Positions 17,797 through 26,650 of a DNA stretch of 64,000 bases are shown here, in pieces. Under the pieces are notes generated by a model. It worked only from the letters and a program-made list of their open reading frames with translations. It did no database searches and was not told where the DNA came from. A program made the position numbers and the translations under genes. This DNA is from Bacillus sp. FJAT-26390 (GTDB lineage: Bacteria; Bacillota; Bacilli; Paenibacillales; Paenibacillaceae): contig NZ_MAQX01000032.1 of NCBI RefSeq assembly GCF_001682865.1, forward strand, positions 738,888 through 802,887. The letters run 5' to 3'. Each line of letters starts with the position of its first letter. The first letter of the stretch is position 1.

Positions 17797-18602
17797 CCTT
17801 GAATCCCCTTATTCATTTTTTGGCCAAGCTTCATTAGGACCATAGACAACAGCAGAATAAAAATGAAATAGGAAATCGCGATAGCGCTAGCCAAGTGCCC
17901 GCTTTCCCCTAACCTCTGATAAAGGTAAACCTGTATCGTATGGATATGCCCGCCGACAAGCATGTTGGTTAGAACAAACTCACCGAATAGGATAGAGAAA
18001 GATAACAATGTCGAGGTAATGACGCCTGGCCAAATATTGGGGAGAATCACGTTAACGAACGCTTTTGCCCGGCTGGCACCTAACATTTCTGCCGAATTAA
18101 GCAGCTCAACCGCTGACACCGTTAGCAGGCTATTACGAATGCCTTGATACATATAGGGTAAAATGACAACGAAATAAGCGCCAATTAATAGATAGGCTGT
18201 TCCAGCGATATCAATTGGACCCGAGGAGTACGCACGAATGAGACCGACCGCCGCCACGACGCCAGGCACAGCATAAGGCAGCACAACAATCCCCTTCATA
18301 AACGTCTCCCATTTGGGCAGGTAGACCGTAATAATAAACACGGCCGGCAGCATAATGACGAGACTCAGCGCTACGCTTATTGCACATAAATAGAGGGAGG
18401 TCCACAGCGCGTCCAGAAAACGTATATCTTCGAACATCCCGCTGAACCATTCGGTCGTCCAGCGCGTCGGGAGTACGGTCGTCTGCCATTCCTTGGCGAA
18501 TGCATAAATGAAAGTAGCTAATAAGGGTAGCAGCAAATAAATCATGAGCACCAGCATGAGCAGCCGATGCGTCCAGCCCGTCTTCTTCCTCTTCATCTCC
18601 AT
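17793..18602 (-). CDS. ABC importer permease (second membrane subunit)
   Basis: About 269 residues with six helices and the EAA-type cytoplasmic loop (about residues 170-190, AEMLGASRAKAFVNVILP). It is a PotC/PhnV-like inner-membrane subunit. I start it at ATG 18600-18602, whose first base is the last base of the upstream stop codon (TGATG) and which follows GGAGGAG. It is tightly coupled to both neighbours in the five-gene operon. Confidence 0.9.
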   Translation of the reverse strand: MEMKRKKTGWTHRLLMLVLMIYLLLPLLATFIYAFAKEWQTTVLPTRWTTEWFSGMFEDIRFLDALWTSLYLCAISVALSLVIMLPAVFIITVYLPKWETFMKGIVVLPYAVPGVVAAVGLIRAYSSGPIDIAGTAYLLIGAYFVVILPYMYQGIRNSLLTVSAVELLNSAEMLGASRAKAFVNVILPNIWPGVITSTLLSFSILFGEFVLTNMLVGGHIHTIQVYLYQRLGESGHLASAIAISYFIFILLLSMVLMKLGQKMNKGIQG

Positions 18603-19522
18603 CACAGCTCCTCCTTCACGGCTGCCGTAAGGCGGCTCAGCTGTTTCCGGCGCTTTCGTGCCTGTACAGGGGATGAACTCGATTGAAACAATTGGGATCG
18701 CTGAACCATTTTATGATTAAGATATACAGCGAGTAAGGTAGATAACGCTAAAATAACCGCAAGCGCATTGCCGAGCTGAGGCTCGTTCACGACATCCCCC
18801 GCTACCAGGGAACCGATTCGAATGGCAAGCAAGTTGTAATTCCCTCCGACTAAGGCATAAGCCGTCGCATATGCGCCCATTGCATTCGCAAATAAAATGC
18901 CCAGCGTCCCGAAGACGGCTGGCATCAGAACCGGTATGCCGATCGTGGTCCAAAACTTCCAATTGCTTGCTCCAAGCAGCGATGCCGCCTCTTTCCATTG
19001 CTCGCGGATTCCATAGAAAGAGGGATACAGAAGCAAGAGGGCAAGCGGAACCTGAAAGTAAACATAAACCAAAATAAGACCTGTCCAGCTATACAAATCA
19101 AAATCCGAAAATACATTCCAGCCCCACTGCTTAAACAGCAGCGTAAATACGCCATTGCTGCCCAGCAGGATAATATAAGCAAAGGCGAGCGGAACACCTG
19201 CAAAATTCGAGGTCATATTGGAGAGCATAAGAAGCCGATCCCGCATTTTTGGGGAAAATCGCGTGATCGAGTAAGCGCATAGGAGACCGATGATGATTCC
19301 GATTGCACTTGAGGATATAGAAATGAGCAGGCTGTTCTTAATAGCCTTCAAATAGTATTCACTTTGCATAATTCTCGCGTAATAGCTTAGCGTAAAGCCC
19401 GGACCGTCCTCCGGCCTGACACTTCCGGCCAGCATAGACAGGATTGGAGCGAATTGAAACGCCACAATCATGACAACAAACGGGATTAACCCTAGAAACA
19501 CCCACCGATTCCTTCGCCTCAT
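18602..19522 (-). CDS. ABC importer permease (first membrane subunit)
   Basis: A 306-residue PotB/PhnU-like permease with six helices and an EAA-type loop (KEAASLLGASNWKFWTTIGI). GGAGGAG precedes the ATG. It lies about 95 bases after the binding-protein gene, with a terminator-like hairpin in between, so the permeases are probably made at lower level than the receptor. Confidence 0.9.
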   Translation of the reverse strand: MRRRNRWVFLGLIPFVVMIVAFQFAPILSMLAGSVRPEDGPGFTLSYYARIMQSEYYLKAIKNSLLISISSSAIGIIIGLLCAYSITRFSPKMRDRLLMLSNMTSNFAGVPLAFAYIILLGSNGVFTLLFKQWGWNVFSDFDLYSWTGLILVYVYFQVPLALLLLYPSFYGIREQWKEAASLLGASNWKFWTTIGIPVLMPAVFGTLGILFANAMGAYATAYALVGGNYNLLAIRIGSLVAGDVVNEPQLGNALAVILALSTLLAVYLNHKMVQRSQLFQSSSSPVQARKRRKQLSRLTAAVKEEL

Positions 19523-19549
19523 GCCTGTATTCTCTCCTCCTATTAAATA

Positions 19550-19588
19550 AAAGGGGGCGTCTTCGGCAACAACGACGAAGACGCTCCA
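19550..19588 (-). terminator. Intercistronic terminator-like hairpin after the binding-protein gene
   Basis: The minus strand has GGAGCGTCTTCG and CGAAGACGCCCCC separated by a short loop, followed by CTTTTATTTAA. The long stem with a T-rich tail probably gives partial termination, favouring binding-protein transcripts. Confidence 0.65.
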
Positions 19589-19617
19589 TTTTCGGCTATC
19601 AGGTTAACGATTAACGA

Positions 19618-20727
19618 TTAGTTCATGTGCACAAGAACGCGTTCCTGCCACAGCTGCGGTAATTTTTTAGCCGTCTCTTCCCATACCTTGTAATCGCCAA
19701 CCGGCTTAACGTTAGCATATGCGTCGCTAGGGAGCAGCTTTGCCGCTACGTCCTCAGGCAGCTTTACGCTATCACGAATCGGCCTTGCATAACCTTTCGC
19801 CAAGTTAATCTGGCCTGCATCGCTCAAAATATATTCACGAGCCAGCTTCGCCGCATTTGGATGCAAAGCATATTTGTTGATGATCGTGGCATAACCGCTC
19901 ACAACGCTTCCTTCTTTAGGAATGGCTACGTTGAATTGGTCCTTGCCAAGCTGGTCTTTGGAGTTCAAAGCGTTAAAATCCCATAATAACGTCACTTCGA
20001 CTTCGCCTTTTTCGATGTTAGCCAGACTAGCTTCCGCATTGGAAAGGCGGCCTTTTTTTGCAAGATCCTCGAAATAAGCAATTCCTGGCTCAATATTAGA
20101 TTCGTCCCCGCCAAAAGCGATCGCCGCGGCCAACACGGCCATTTGAGCCTGCGCTGCTTTTGTTACATCGCCAACGATGATTTTGTAGGTGCCGCTCTTA
20201 AGGTCTTCCCAGCTTTGGGGCGGCGTTTGGACAAGCTTCGTATTCGTTAGGAATGAAATCGAGCCTTGGTATCCTACGATCCAGTGCCCATCTTTATCTT
20301 TGGCCCAATCCGGCACTTCATCCCAATAGGAGGTTTTGTAAGCTTGCGTAACGCCTTTATCAACCGCAACCGGTCCAAATGCAATACCAACGTCGCCAAT
20401 ATCAGAGGTTGGCTTATCTTTCTCAGCCTCAAACTTGGCAATTTCCTCTGCGCTCGACATATCTGTATCCGTATGTGTTAACGCGTACTTGGTTTGCAGA
20501 TCCGTCCATGTGTCCTTCCAGTTCGCCCAAGTGTCCGGCATTCCGACGCTTACGACAGAGCCTTCTTCCTTCGCGTTCTTCTCAAGATCAGCTACCGAGA
20601 TTTCTTCAACTTCAGCACTCTCATTAGCTGCTTCCTTGTTGTTACTTCCCCCGCATGCAGCAAGCATTAGAACGAACACTGATAAAATAACGCCGACAAC
20701 TAACTCTTTTTTGAACCAAAGTTTCAT
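19618..20727 (-). CDS. ABC importer solute-binding lipoprotein (iron/phosphonate/organophosphate type)
   Basis: A 369-residue lipoprotein with lipobox LAAC (about residues 22-25). The fold resembles the PhnS/AfuA/FbpA group (GYQGSISFLTNTKLV, PPQSWEDL, YARPIRDS). In this group ligands range from ferric ion to 2-aminoethylphosphonate and hexose phosphates. The tyrosine cluster typical of ferric-ion binders is not evident. With the downstream hydrolase and the Pho-box-like array upstream, an organophosphorus ligand is the best guess. The start follows GGAGTGAAAGAGAG. It is the first gene of the operon. Confidence 0.85.
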   Translation of the reverse strand: MKLWFKKELVVGVILSVFVLMLAACGGSNNKEAANESAEVEEISVADLEKNAKEEGSVVSVGMPDTWANWKDTWTDLQTKYALTHTDTDMSSAEEIAKFEAEKDKPTSDIGDVGIAFGPVAVDKGVTQAYKTSYWDEVPDWAKDKDGHWIVGYQGSISFLTNTKLVQTPPQSWEDLKSGTYKIIVGDVTKAAQAQMAVLAAAIAFGGDESNIEPGIAYFEDLAKKGRLSNAEASLANIEKGEVEVTLLWDFNALNSKDQLGKDQFNVAIPKEGSVVSGYATIINKYALHPNAAKLAREYILSDAGQINLAKGYARPIRDSVKLPEDVAAKLLPSDAYANVKPVGDYKVWEETAKKLPQLWQERVLVHMN

Positions 20728-20844
20728 GATCTCTCTTTCACTCCCATGTGGATTAATGTGGGTTGTTATGAATTCTTGTTGTTTTTACCCTTTTAAAGTA
20801 TAGATCGGCAATATTTTCTCCAGGTTATCTAAATTCAGCACATT

Positions 20845-20883
20845 TGTTAAACTAATGTATTTATATGGTAAATTTAGTGTGGG
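20845..20883 (-). promoter_or_regulatory. Candidate PhoP box (four hexamers, 11-bp period)
   Basis: On the minus strand the hexamers CCCACA, TTTACC, AATACA and TTAACA start exactly 11 bases apart (plus-strand positions 20878-20883, 20867-20872, 20856-20861 and 20845-20850). Bacillus PhoP binds repeats of TT(A/C/T)ACA with five-base spacers. The site is about 120 bases upstream of the binding-protein start. The last repeat fits best and the first is weak. Confidence 0.55.
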
Positions 20884-20900
20884 CAGCGGTCTATTTACAC

Positions 20901-20932
20901 AAAAAAAAGAGCACCTTTAAGGCACTCTCTTA
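20901..20932 (-). terminator. Terminator of the SRPBCC gene
   Basis: On the minus strand GAGTGCCTT pairs with AAGGTGCTC (two weak internal pairs) and is followed by eight T residues, about 25 bases past the stop codon. Confidence 0.6.
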
Positions 20933-20956
20933 GCGTTTAGTCCTTATATATAGCGC

Positions 20957-21373
20957 TCACATGTCTGCATTTATTTTTCCCAAAATTTTAGCCGCCGCTT
21001 CTTCCCAGTACCGCTTCATATTTTCCCGCTCATTCCCATCCTTCAGCTTTTCCTGATGAAAGCTTATGACTGTTTTGCCTGCGCTCTTTGGATTAGGAAT
21101 AATGCGGATTTGCACCGTTGACGGGCTCTCCCACGTCTTCCTCTGCCATGTCATCCGAAGCTGGTGGAGCGGCTTTACGACACGCAATTCGCCAAATATG
21201 CCTTCCTTGGTTGTGTACGGATGACCAACCTCTAGCTTTAAATCTGAAATGTCGCCCAACCATAGCTTTAGTCCTACAGGAGAAATCAACAATGCCCATG
21301 CTTGCTCTTGCGAGATCGGAAATGTCCTGCGAACGCCAATTTGGAATCCTGCCGAAGCCGTCTGTCCTAACAT
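20957..21373 (-). CDS. SRPBCC (AHSA1-like) domain protein
   Basis: A 138-residue soluble protein. The N-terminal FPISQEQAWALLISPVGLKLWLG and the C-terminal HQEKLKDGNERENMKRYWEE are typical of the AHSA1/START-like helix-grip fold, which binds hydrophobic ligands in a central cavity. The AGGGAGGCGG ribosome site supports the ATG. It stands alone between terminators. No specific role can be assigned. Confidence 0.8.
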   Translation of the reverse strand: MLGQTASAGFQIGVRRTFPISQEQAWALLISPVGLKLWLGDISDLKLEVGHPYTTKEGIFGELRVVKPLHQLRMTWQRKTWESPSTVQIRIIPNPKSAGKTVISFHQEKLKDGNERENMKRYWEEAAAKILGKINADM

Positions 21374-21504
21374 AGCAACCGCCTCCCTATTAATTGTTGC
21401 TACTAGCTCATTTTATAACCGCGAACCTATTCTTGGGGTCATGATAGCTTCTCTATTATTTTTTGTCAATCTATGGATAGTAACCAACCGAACATGCAAA
21501 AGGC

Positions 21505-21530
21505 AAAGAGCGCCTAATAAGGCGCTCTTT
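21505..21530. terminator. Bidirectional hairpin ending the GH43 transcript
   Basis: AAAGAGCGCCT and AGGCGCTCTTT form a perfect stem with a four-base loop. On the minus strand TTTGCCTTTT follows; the GH43 gene ends about 50 bases upstream of it. Confidence 0.75.
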
Positions 21531-21577
21531 CTACACTTGTGAACGATGGCATGCCGAGAGTGAATGGCCGGTTGCAC

Positions 21578-22900
21578 TTAATCAGCAAACGGGCTGACGC
21601 TTATGCCTTGAAGACTGATTTTGCCATAGCCGCCTGTCAGTTTAATGCTGTTGTCCGTCCCTGGATTCAGCGTCACTGTAAGGCTGGCTTTGCCGGTAAA
21701 ATCGGTCAAGCTTCCCGTCGACAACGCATTTAGCAATGAATAATCATGGCCATTGACCGTCAGATTCAGCTTGGCGAGACGCTCTGCCGTGGCATAACGA
21801 ATATGAATCGTTGCTCTGCCGCCCTTCCCTCCATCGACATTGTCGAACCGGCAGTAGGAGCCTGCCGCTTGCAAATGGGTTACAACGCTGGAGCCTTGCT
21901 CGTTTGTTTCGATTGCTGCCCCACCGTAAACGCTGCATTTCTCTGCCGGGTAGGCCTTTTCGTTCGGATTGGGTGCAGGAGCATCCCCGACTGATTGGAC
22001 GCCTTCCTTAGTCTGGACGACGGTCTTGATCGTTCCGTCTTCATTGAAGTACAAATAGTCGATGCACATGCTTCGCAAATTGCCTTCGCCCGAGATATCT
22101 TGATTATGGTAGAACAAATACCATTGTCCCTTAAATTCCGCCACGGAGCCATGAGTTGTCGAGCAGCCGGTCGGCTCCAGAAAGATCCCCCGATAGGTCC
22201 AAGGGCCAAGCGGATTTTCGCTGGTAGCGTATCTCATCCGGTTATTTCCGTCCAGATTGTCCGCGTAGGTCAAATAGTAGAGGCCCTCTCTTTTGAATAC
22301 CCATGCCGCCTCGTGAAAATCCTCCAACCCTTCCATTTCCCGCATTTCGCCCTTAATCGACATCATATCCTCGTTCAGCTCGCCGCCCTCGCATCGGCTG
22401 CCGCCGCCGTAGTACATGTAGGCACGGTCATCATCATCCACCAGCACGCAAGGATCAATGAGCGCAAATCCCCCAAGCCCCTCAATATAGCCCTGATCGG
22501 TAAAGCCGCTTGCAGGCCTTTGGCTCGTTGCTACCCCGATTTTCCAAGTGTCGTTCCAGCTGGAGCCGCTCGGATGCGGATAATAGAAATAGTAGGTTCC
22601 GTTCTTGTAGGCCGCATCAGGCGCCCACATAAAGCCGCCTTCCGGTCTGCCCCAAGCCACATCATCCGAGCGGAGAATTTCTCCTTCATCTACCCAGTTC
22701 ACCATATCCGACGAGGAAAACACATGATACCTGTCCATCAGATCGCAGCCTCTTGCCGGGTCCATGTCATGGGAAGCATAAATATAAACCTTGCCGTCCC
22801 CCCACACGTGGGCAGATGGGTCGGCCGTGTATATTGACGTCACAATGGGATTTTTCGAAGTTACCTTCATGGATGGTGCCGATACGCCTTCGTTTCTCAT
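21578..22900 (-). CDS. GH43 glycoside hydrolase with C-terminal CBM6 domain
   Basis: A 440-residue enzyme without signal peptide, so cytoplasmic. Residues 15 to about 305 form the five-bladed GH43 propeller: base Asp in YTADPSAHVW, modulator Asp in LIDPCVL, probable acid Glu in FHEAAWVFK. Residues about 310-440 look like a CBM6-type sugar-binding domain (AAGSYCRFDNVDGGKGG). GH43 enzymes release arabinose, xylose or galactose units from plant polysaccharides. A cytoplasmic form fits processing of imported oligosaccharides. GGAGG lies nine bases before the ATG. It is not in an obvious operon. Confidence 0.9.
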   Translation of the reverse strand: MRNEGVSAPSMKVTSKNPIVTSIYTADPSAHVWGDGKVYIYASHDMDPARGCDLMDRYHVFSSSDMVNWVDEGEILRSDDVAWGRPEGGFMWAPDAAYKNGTYYFYYPHPSGSSWNDTWKIGVATSQRPASGFTDQGYIEGLGGFALIDPCVLVDDDDRAYMYYGGGSRCEGGELNEDMMSIKGEMREMEGLEDFHEAAWVFKREGLYYLTYADNLDGNNRMRYATSENPLGPWTYRGIFLEPTGCSTTHGSVAEFKGQWYLFYHNQDISGEGNLRSMCIDYLYFNEDGTIKTVVQTKEGVQSVGDAPAPNPNEKAYPAEKCSVYGGAAIETNEQGSSVVTHLQAAGSYCRFDNVDGGKGGRATIHIRYATAERLAKLNLTVNGHDYSLLNALSTGSLTDFTGKASLTVTLNPGTDNSIKLTGGYGKISLQGISVSPFAD

Positions 22901-23032
22901 TATTTTGATCCTCCTATTGTCGTTAAAAATGAACGATTTACTTAATATATACGCTCACTCCAGCATACCCCGCATGACTAGGCGTCACCATGGGACGATA
23001 TTAAACAATATAGTCGAATCTAAACTGATTTT

Positions 23033-23071
23033 TTTATAAAAAAAATCCACAACCTTTTATGGTTGTGGATT
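23033..23071 (-). terminator. Orphan minus-strand terminator
   Basis: AATCCACAACC and GGTTGTGGATT form an 11-bp perfect stem with a six-base loop. On the minus strand it is followed by nine or more T residues. No intact gene lies upstream of it on that strand; only the short remnant at 23100-23220 does. Confidence 0.7.
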
Positions 23072-23099
23072 TGAATGGTGGAGATGGGTAACTGCTGCA

Positions 23100-23220
23100 C
23101 TATATTTGGATCGCGATTTGGGTGACATATTTATCCGGATCTCCAACAGCTAAATAACTAAGCAAATCATATTCGTATGCGTTGCCCGTAATCGTCAAAT
23201 GATTAGCGGCGATAGTACAT
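23100..23220 (-). pseudogene. Remnant of the 3' end of a lost gene
   Basis: A minus-strand frame of about 39 codons reads HLTITGNAYEYDLLSYLA and then VGDPDKYVTQIAIQI before TAG, with normal-looking amino-acid composition. An in-frame TAA stops it just upstream and there is no start or ribosome site. The orphan terminator lies about 30 bases downstream. It is probably the tail of a deleted gene; the family was not recognised. Confidence 0.4.
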
Positions 23221-23352
23221 TAACGTAACCATATTGCCCCGTCAAGGAACATGAGGCGCTGCTATCAATTTAGGGGCGGTTAATTAAGCCAGTTGTTCCT
23301 CATAATACCTTACGGGAGCAAAATTTTATTGCGCATCTTTGGAGGATTACAA

Positions 23353-24858
23353 ATGTCTACCTTTCATCTCTCTAAGCTTCAACGCTGGATTGTGCTGGCG
23401 ATCGTGTCAAGTGCCCTGTTTCTAATCGTCATTGACATGACGGTGCTTTATACCGCTCTCCCGCAGCTTACGCATGACCTTTCTGCTACCGCTTCGGAAA
23501 AGCTATGGATCGTCAACATTTATCCGCTTGTGATGGCTGGGCTATTGCCCGGTCTCGGTACTTTAGGCGATAGGCTCGGTCATAAGAGGCTTTTCGTCAG
23601 CGGGCTTATTCTCTTTGGGATTGCTTCCCTGCTTGCGGCCTACGCGCCATTCCCGCTCGTTCTTATTGCCGCGCGTGCCCTGCTTGCCGTTGGCGCCGCG
23701 ATGATGATGCCGGCAACCCTTTCCATCATTCGCACGACCTTTTCCGATGAGCGCGAGCGCTCACTAGCCATCGGCATTTGGGCATCCGTCTCCTCTGTCG
23801 GAGCCGGAATCGGCCCACTCATTGGCGGTTTATTGCTGGAGCATTTTTGGTGGGGCTCGGTGTTCCTGCTCAATATTCCAATCGTCATTATCGCTCTGCT
23901 TTTAGCCGTTCTGTTTATCCCGAACCTTAAAGGGCATCCAAGCAAAACATGGGATTTTATCGGTTCCGTCCAGATTATGATTGGCCTCGTTGGTCTCGTG
24001 TATGCAATCAAGGAGGTCAGCAGGCGTGATGGCTCGTATGCCATCGCTTTGATTTCAGCCGCAATTGGAATTATGGCTTTGATTTTGTTTTTGCTACGCC
24101 AACGTAAGAGCACCGATCCCTTAATCGATTTTGCCTTATTTAAAGATTCTCGCTTCACGATAGGCGTGCTGACAGCTCTGCTGTCTTGCTTTGCTCTAAT
24201 AGGAATGGAATTGATCGTCACCCAGCGGCTTCAGCTCGTGCTTGGGTATTCCCCCCTAGAAGCCGGCCTGTTCATTATATTTACTCCGATCGCTTCATTC
24301 CTCTCCGGAATAATCATCGGGCTAGTGCTGCATCGCGTGGATAAGATGAACGTACAATGGATTTGTTTGTTTATCTCTGGTCTCGGGATGGGTGCGTTTC
24401 TGCTCTTCCATAATGGAAATATCATTGCACAGGTCGTATCGCTGTTGATTCTGGGGGCGGGTCTTGGCGGAGCGATGACTGCTGCTTCTAATTCGATTAT
24501 GATTCATGCCCCTATTGAGAAAGCAGGCATGGCCGCATCCATCGAGGAAGTCTCGTTCGAGCTTGGCAGCACGCTGAGCATTACGCTTCTGGGCAGCCTT
24601 TCGTCGTTCATCTATACCGCTTCATTCGTTATTCCTGAAGGACTAGCCGTCTCTCCGGTCGTTCGGGACAGCTTAGACGAGGCACTAATGGCAGCAGAAA
24701 ATTTGTCCGCCACAGCCGGATCCACCCTCATTCAAATCGCGCAAGCGGCATTTGATAAGTCGTTTGTTGCGGTCCTAGCTACTGCTACACTCATTCTTAT
24801 GATCGCTGCGTTTATGGTCCGTGCCGCTGCATATCGTGCCAAGGTTAGGGGCAATTAG
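23353..24858 (+). CDS. 14-helix MFS multidrug efflux pump (DHA2, SmvA/QacA-like)
   Basis: About 501 residues with 14 hydrophobic helices. Family signs are the acidic motif IDMTVLYTALPQL in helix 1 (about residues 25-37), motif A GTLGDRLGHKRLF (about 74-86) and motif C-like GAGIGPLIGGLL (about 150-161). Such pumps expel lipophilic cations and biocides using the proton gradient. The start is ATG 23353, seven bases after GGAGG; the longer frame to 23293 lacks a ribosome site. No regulator gene is adjacent. Confidence 0.9.
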   Translation: MSTFHLSKLQRWIVLAIVSSALFLIVIDMTVLYTALPQLTHDLSATASEKLWIVNIYPLVMAGLLPGLGTLGDRLGHKRLFVSGLILFGIASLLAAYAPFPLVLIAARALLAVGAAMMMPATLSIIRTTFSDERERSLAIGIWASVSSVGAGIGPLIGGLLLEHFWWGSVFLLNIPIVIIALLLAVLFIPNLKGHPSKTWDFIGSVQIMIGLVGLVYAIKEVSRRDGSYAIALISAAIGIMALILFLLRQRKSTDPLIDFALFKDSRFTIGVLTALLSCFALIGMELIVTQRLQLVLGYSPLEAGLFIIFTPIASFLSGIIIGLVLHRVDKMNVQWICLFISGLGMGAFLLFHNGNIIAQVVSLLILGAGLGGAMTAASNSIMIHAPIEKAGMAASIEEVSFELGSTLSITLLGSLSSFIYTASFVIPEGLAVSPVVRDSLDEALMAAENLSATAGSTLIQIAQAAFDKSFVAVLATATLILMIAAFMVRAAAYRAKVRGN

Positions 24859-24981
24859 AGCTGATTGTAAAATACGCGATAAACAATGGGGCAGAAATTC
24901 GAGGCTGTTATTGCTTTGGCAGATGTCGATTATTCCGGGACTGAGCGTTTGCATAACTCGGATCCCGGAGAATCTTGCTTT

Positions 24982-25803
24982 CTAACTGTCATACAATAAG
25001 GCTCCAATTGCCCCGCAATACTCGCCATTATCAATGAACAAGGGCGAGGCTCCTCTTAGCTTTGTATAATTTTGAACAACCTCTTTAAGAAGGTCGTTTC
25101 CAATGAAAGATGAACCGATGAAAATGACGGATGAGACGCCACATTGGCCCGCAGCAAGCACGCTAACTGTAGCTGCCGTTTCCCCCACTAGGCCGATTAC
25201 AGAAGCCAGTAGTTCTTCCTTCGACAATTGATCTGCAGCTACCAACGGCAGTATATTTCCGAAATTACTTGCGGTTAAATCTCCTGGAATGGGAGGCTCT
25301 GCGCCTGCATAAATATGCTTTACTTTCAAATCGATGCGGTCACGCTCTCCCTTAACTGCGGATGATACAATGGTTTCATAATCTGTTATCCCAGTCAGCA
25401 GCTGCGACAGCCCCATTATGGTTCCGCCGCCAACCCCGGTTCCACCGACCCTTTTTTGACTGCTGGGACCGACATGGTGAATCGAAGTGCCGGTACCCAC
25501 ATTCGTTAAAATATACGTTTCCTCTAATATAGCGTTCTTCGCAAGAAGATAACGCACACCGCTGCAGGTTGCCTCGAATTCAACGATCTCCGCCGCTTTC
25601 TCTGCCGCTTCTTTGCTCAAATAGGATTTCAATAAAGCGGCTTTACCGCCCGTGATACAAATCTTAGCGTTATCGAATCCGCTTATCTGCTGAGCCACAT
25701 TTTCCAATTGGGAGATCGGGAACTTGTTGAATTCGAGCGCGCCGCTCTGCATCCATGCGACTTTAATTAGTGTACCGCCAGCATCTATTCCAATTTTCAT
25801 CAT
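24982..25803 (-). CDS. coaW: Type II pantothenate kinase
   Basis: A 273-residue kinase of the acetate/sugar kinase-Hsp70-actin fold. The N-terminal MKIGIDAGGTLIKVAW is the ATP phosphate-binding loop, followed by ICITGGKA, EATCSGV, ILTNVGTGTS and GGTGVGGGT. This pattern and length match the CoaW enzymes of staphylococci and bacilli, which phosphorylate pantothenate in the first step of coenzyme A synthesis and are insensitive to CoA feedback. The ribosome site is weak (GCGGGG, about 15 bases away). It appears monocistronic. Confidence 0.9.
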   Translation of the reverse strand: MMKIGIDAGGTLIKVAWMQSGALEFNKFPISQLENVAQQISGFDNAKICITGGKAALLKSYLSKEAAEKAAEIVEFEATCSGVRYLLAKNAILEETYILTNVGTGTSIHHVGPSSQKRVGGTGVGGGTIMGLSQLLTGITDYETIVSSAVKGERDRIDLKVKHIYAGAEPPIPGDLTASNFGNILPLVAADQLSKEELLASVIGLVGETAATVSVLAAGQCGVSSVIFIGSSFIGNDLLKEVVQNYTKLRGASPLFIDNGEYCGAIGALLYDS

Positions 25804-25842
25804 TGATTTATGTACCCCGCTATTGTATAGACATTTATTCCA

Positions 25843-26116
25843 TTATTCGGCTGCGCCTCTCGAGCCTCTTTCTAGTCGCTCTAGAAGATTCGTACGTACC
25901 TCCGGCCATTCATTCGCCAGAATCGAATAATATGCCGTATCCCTAATGCCCCCTTCACTGGCGGGAGCATGTGCCCTGCGGACACCTTCAAATGCTGCGC
26001 CAAGCCGTTGTATGGCGGAACGAGAGCGCATGTTGCGGGCATCTGTCTTTAGTGTGACTCTAATCGCATTCCAAGATTCAAACGCATGGGTAAGCATTAA
26101 AAGCTTGCACTCTGCA
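25843..26116 (-). pseudogene. GNAT acetyltransferase, 5' truncated
   Basis: The frame encodes about 90 residues matching the C-terminal half of RimJ-like N-acetyltransferases: KLLMLTHAFESW, RVTLKTDARNMRSRSAI, then LGAAFEGVRRAH and ILANEWPEVR. The N-terminal half of the domain, about 90-100 residues, is missing. The frame runs on without match to about 26151, where it meets another truncated gene on the opposite strand. The breakpoint near 26110 looks like the edge of an insertion or deletion. It is probably non-functional. Confidence 0.7.
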
Positions 26117-26502
26117 TGGTAAGAATAGAATTTGAAGATGGCAGCTCGCAAGAATACACTATAGTTTCAAACGATATATACCTGTTGGTTGAATTGCCGA
26201 CTAGCGTCATGCAGTTGGATGCTAATGCCAGAGTTTCGATAATAACTTGTCCCGGAAAATATCATAAGGTTAAAGATGGCTATCAATCCAGAGCGGTAGT
26301 CGTTCTAAATAACGGCGCTAGGAAGGGTCAACAATATGGACTCATATTTATTCGAGAAGGATTCTATTGTCTTGTGGAGGTAGCAGAAGAACATCAGATA
26401 AATCTTCTTTATCCGGAGGTCTTGAAGGTTAGCCAGCAATTGAACGATTTAAATAATAAGCGCCCCACGACGAAATATGCTTTAGCGTACACTCCGACTT
26501 GA
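26116..26502 (+). CDS. Uncharacterised protein, probably 5' truncated
   Basis: A 128-residue frame of no recognised family. It has alternating hydrophobic strands (IEFEDGSSQEYTIV, AVVVLNNGARKG, GLIFIREGFYCLVEV) suggesting a beta-rich fold, and no signal peptide. The ATG at 26116 has no ribosome site, and an in-frame TAA lies about 20 bases upstream. It begins at the point where the opposite-strand GNAT gene loses homology, so both may have been cut by one rearrangement. Base composition is more AT-rich than in the flanks. Confidence 0.45.
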   Translation: MVRIEFEDGSSQEYTIVSNDIYLLVELPTSVMQLDANARVSIITCPGKYHKVKDGYQSRAVVVLNNGARKGQQYGLIFIREGFYCLVEVAEEHQINLLYPEVLKVSQQLNDLNNKRPTTKYALAYTPT

Positions 26503-26650
26503 TATCAAAGGATTGTTTCAATCACATAATTTACTTATTTTTGCATCGTAACAAAATGCTTACTCTTTCCGTCTAAATTGTATGAAGAGTTCGAAAGAAC
26601 ATTTTTATCAACGCTTGTAACTTAGCCAAAATGAATTAAAAGTAGGAGGT

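Larger units (their letters stand above)
22901..23352. other. Intergenic region with a gene remnant and a hairpin
   Basis: This gap of about 450 bases separates divergent GH43 and MFS genes. It contains a minus-strand hairpin terminator (23033-23071) and, just upstream of that on the same strand, an open frame of about 39 codons with no start (23100-23220). The last 100 bases are the MFS leader with GGAGG at 23341-23345. Nothing else was recognised. Confidence 0.5.

Noticed and set aside
21995..22837. Long plus-strand open frame of 280 codons
   Set aside because: It is fully antisense to the well supported GH43 gene, has no ribosome site and shows no domain; it is a shadow frame in GC-rich coding DNA.
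23640..24221. Minus-strand frame of 193 codons
   Set aside because: It lies antisense inside the MFS pump gene, which has clear family motifs and a good ribosome site.
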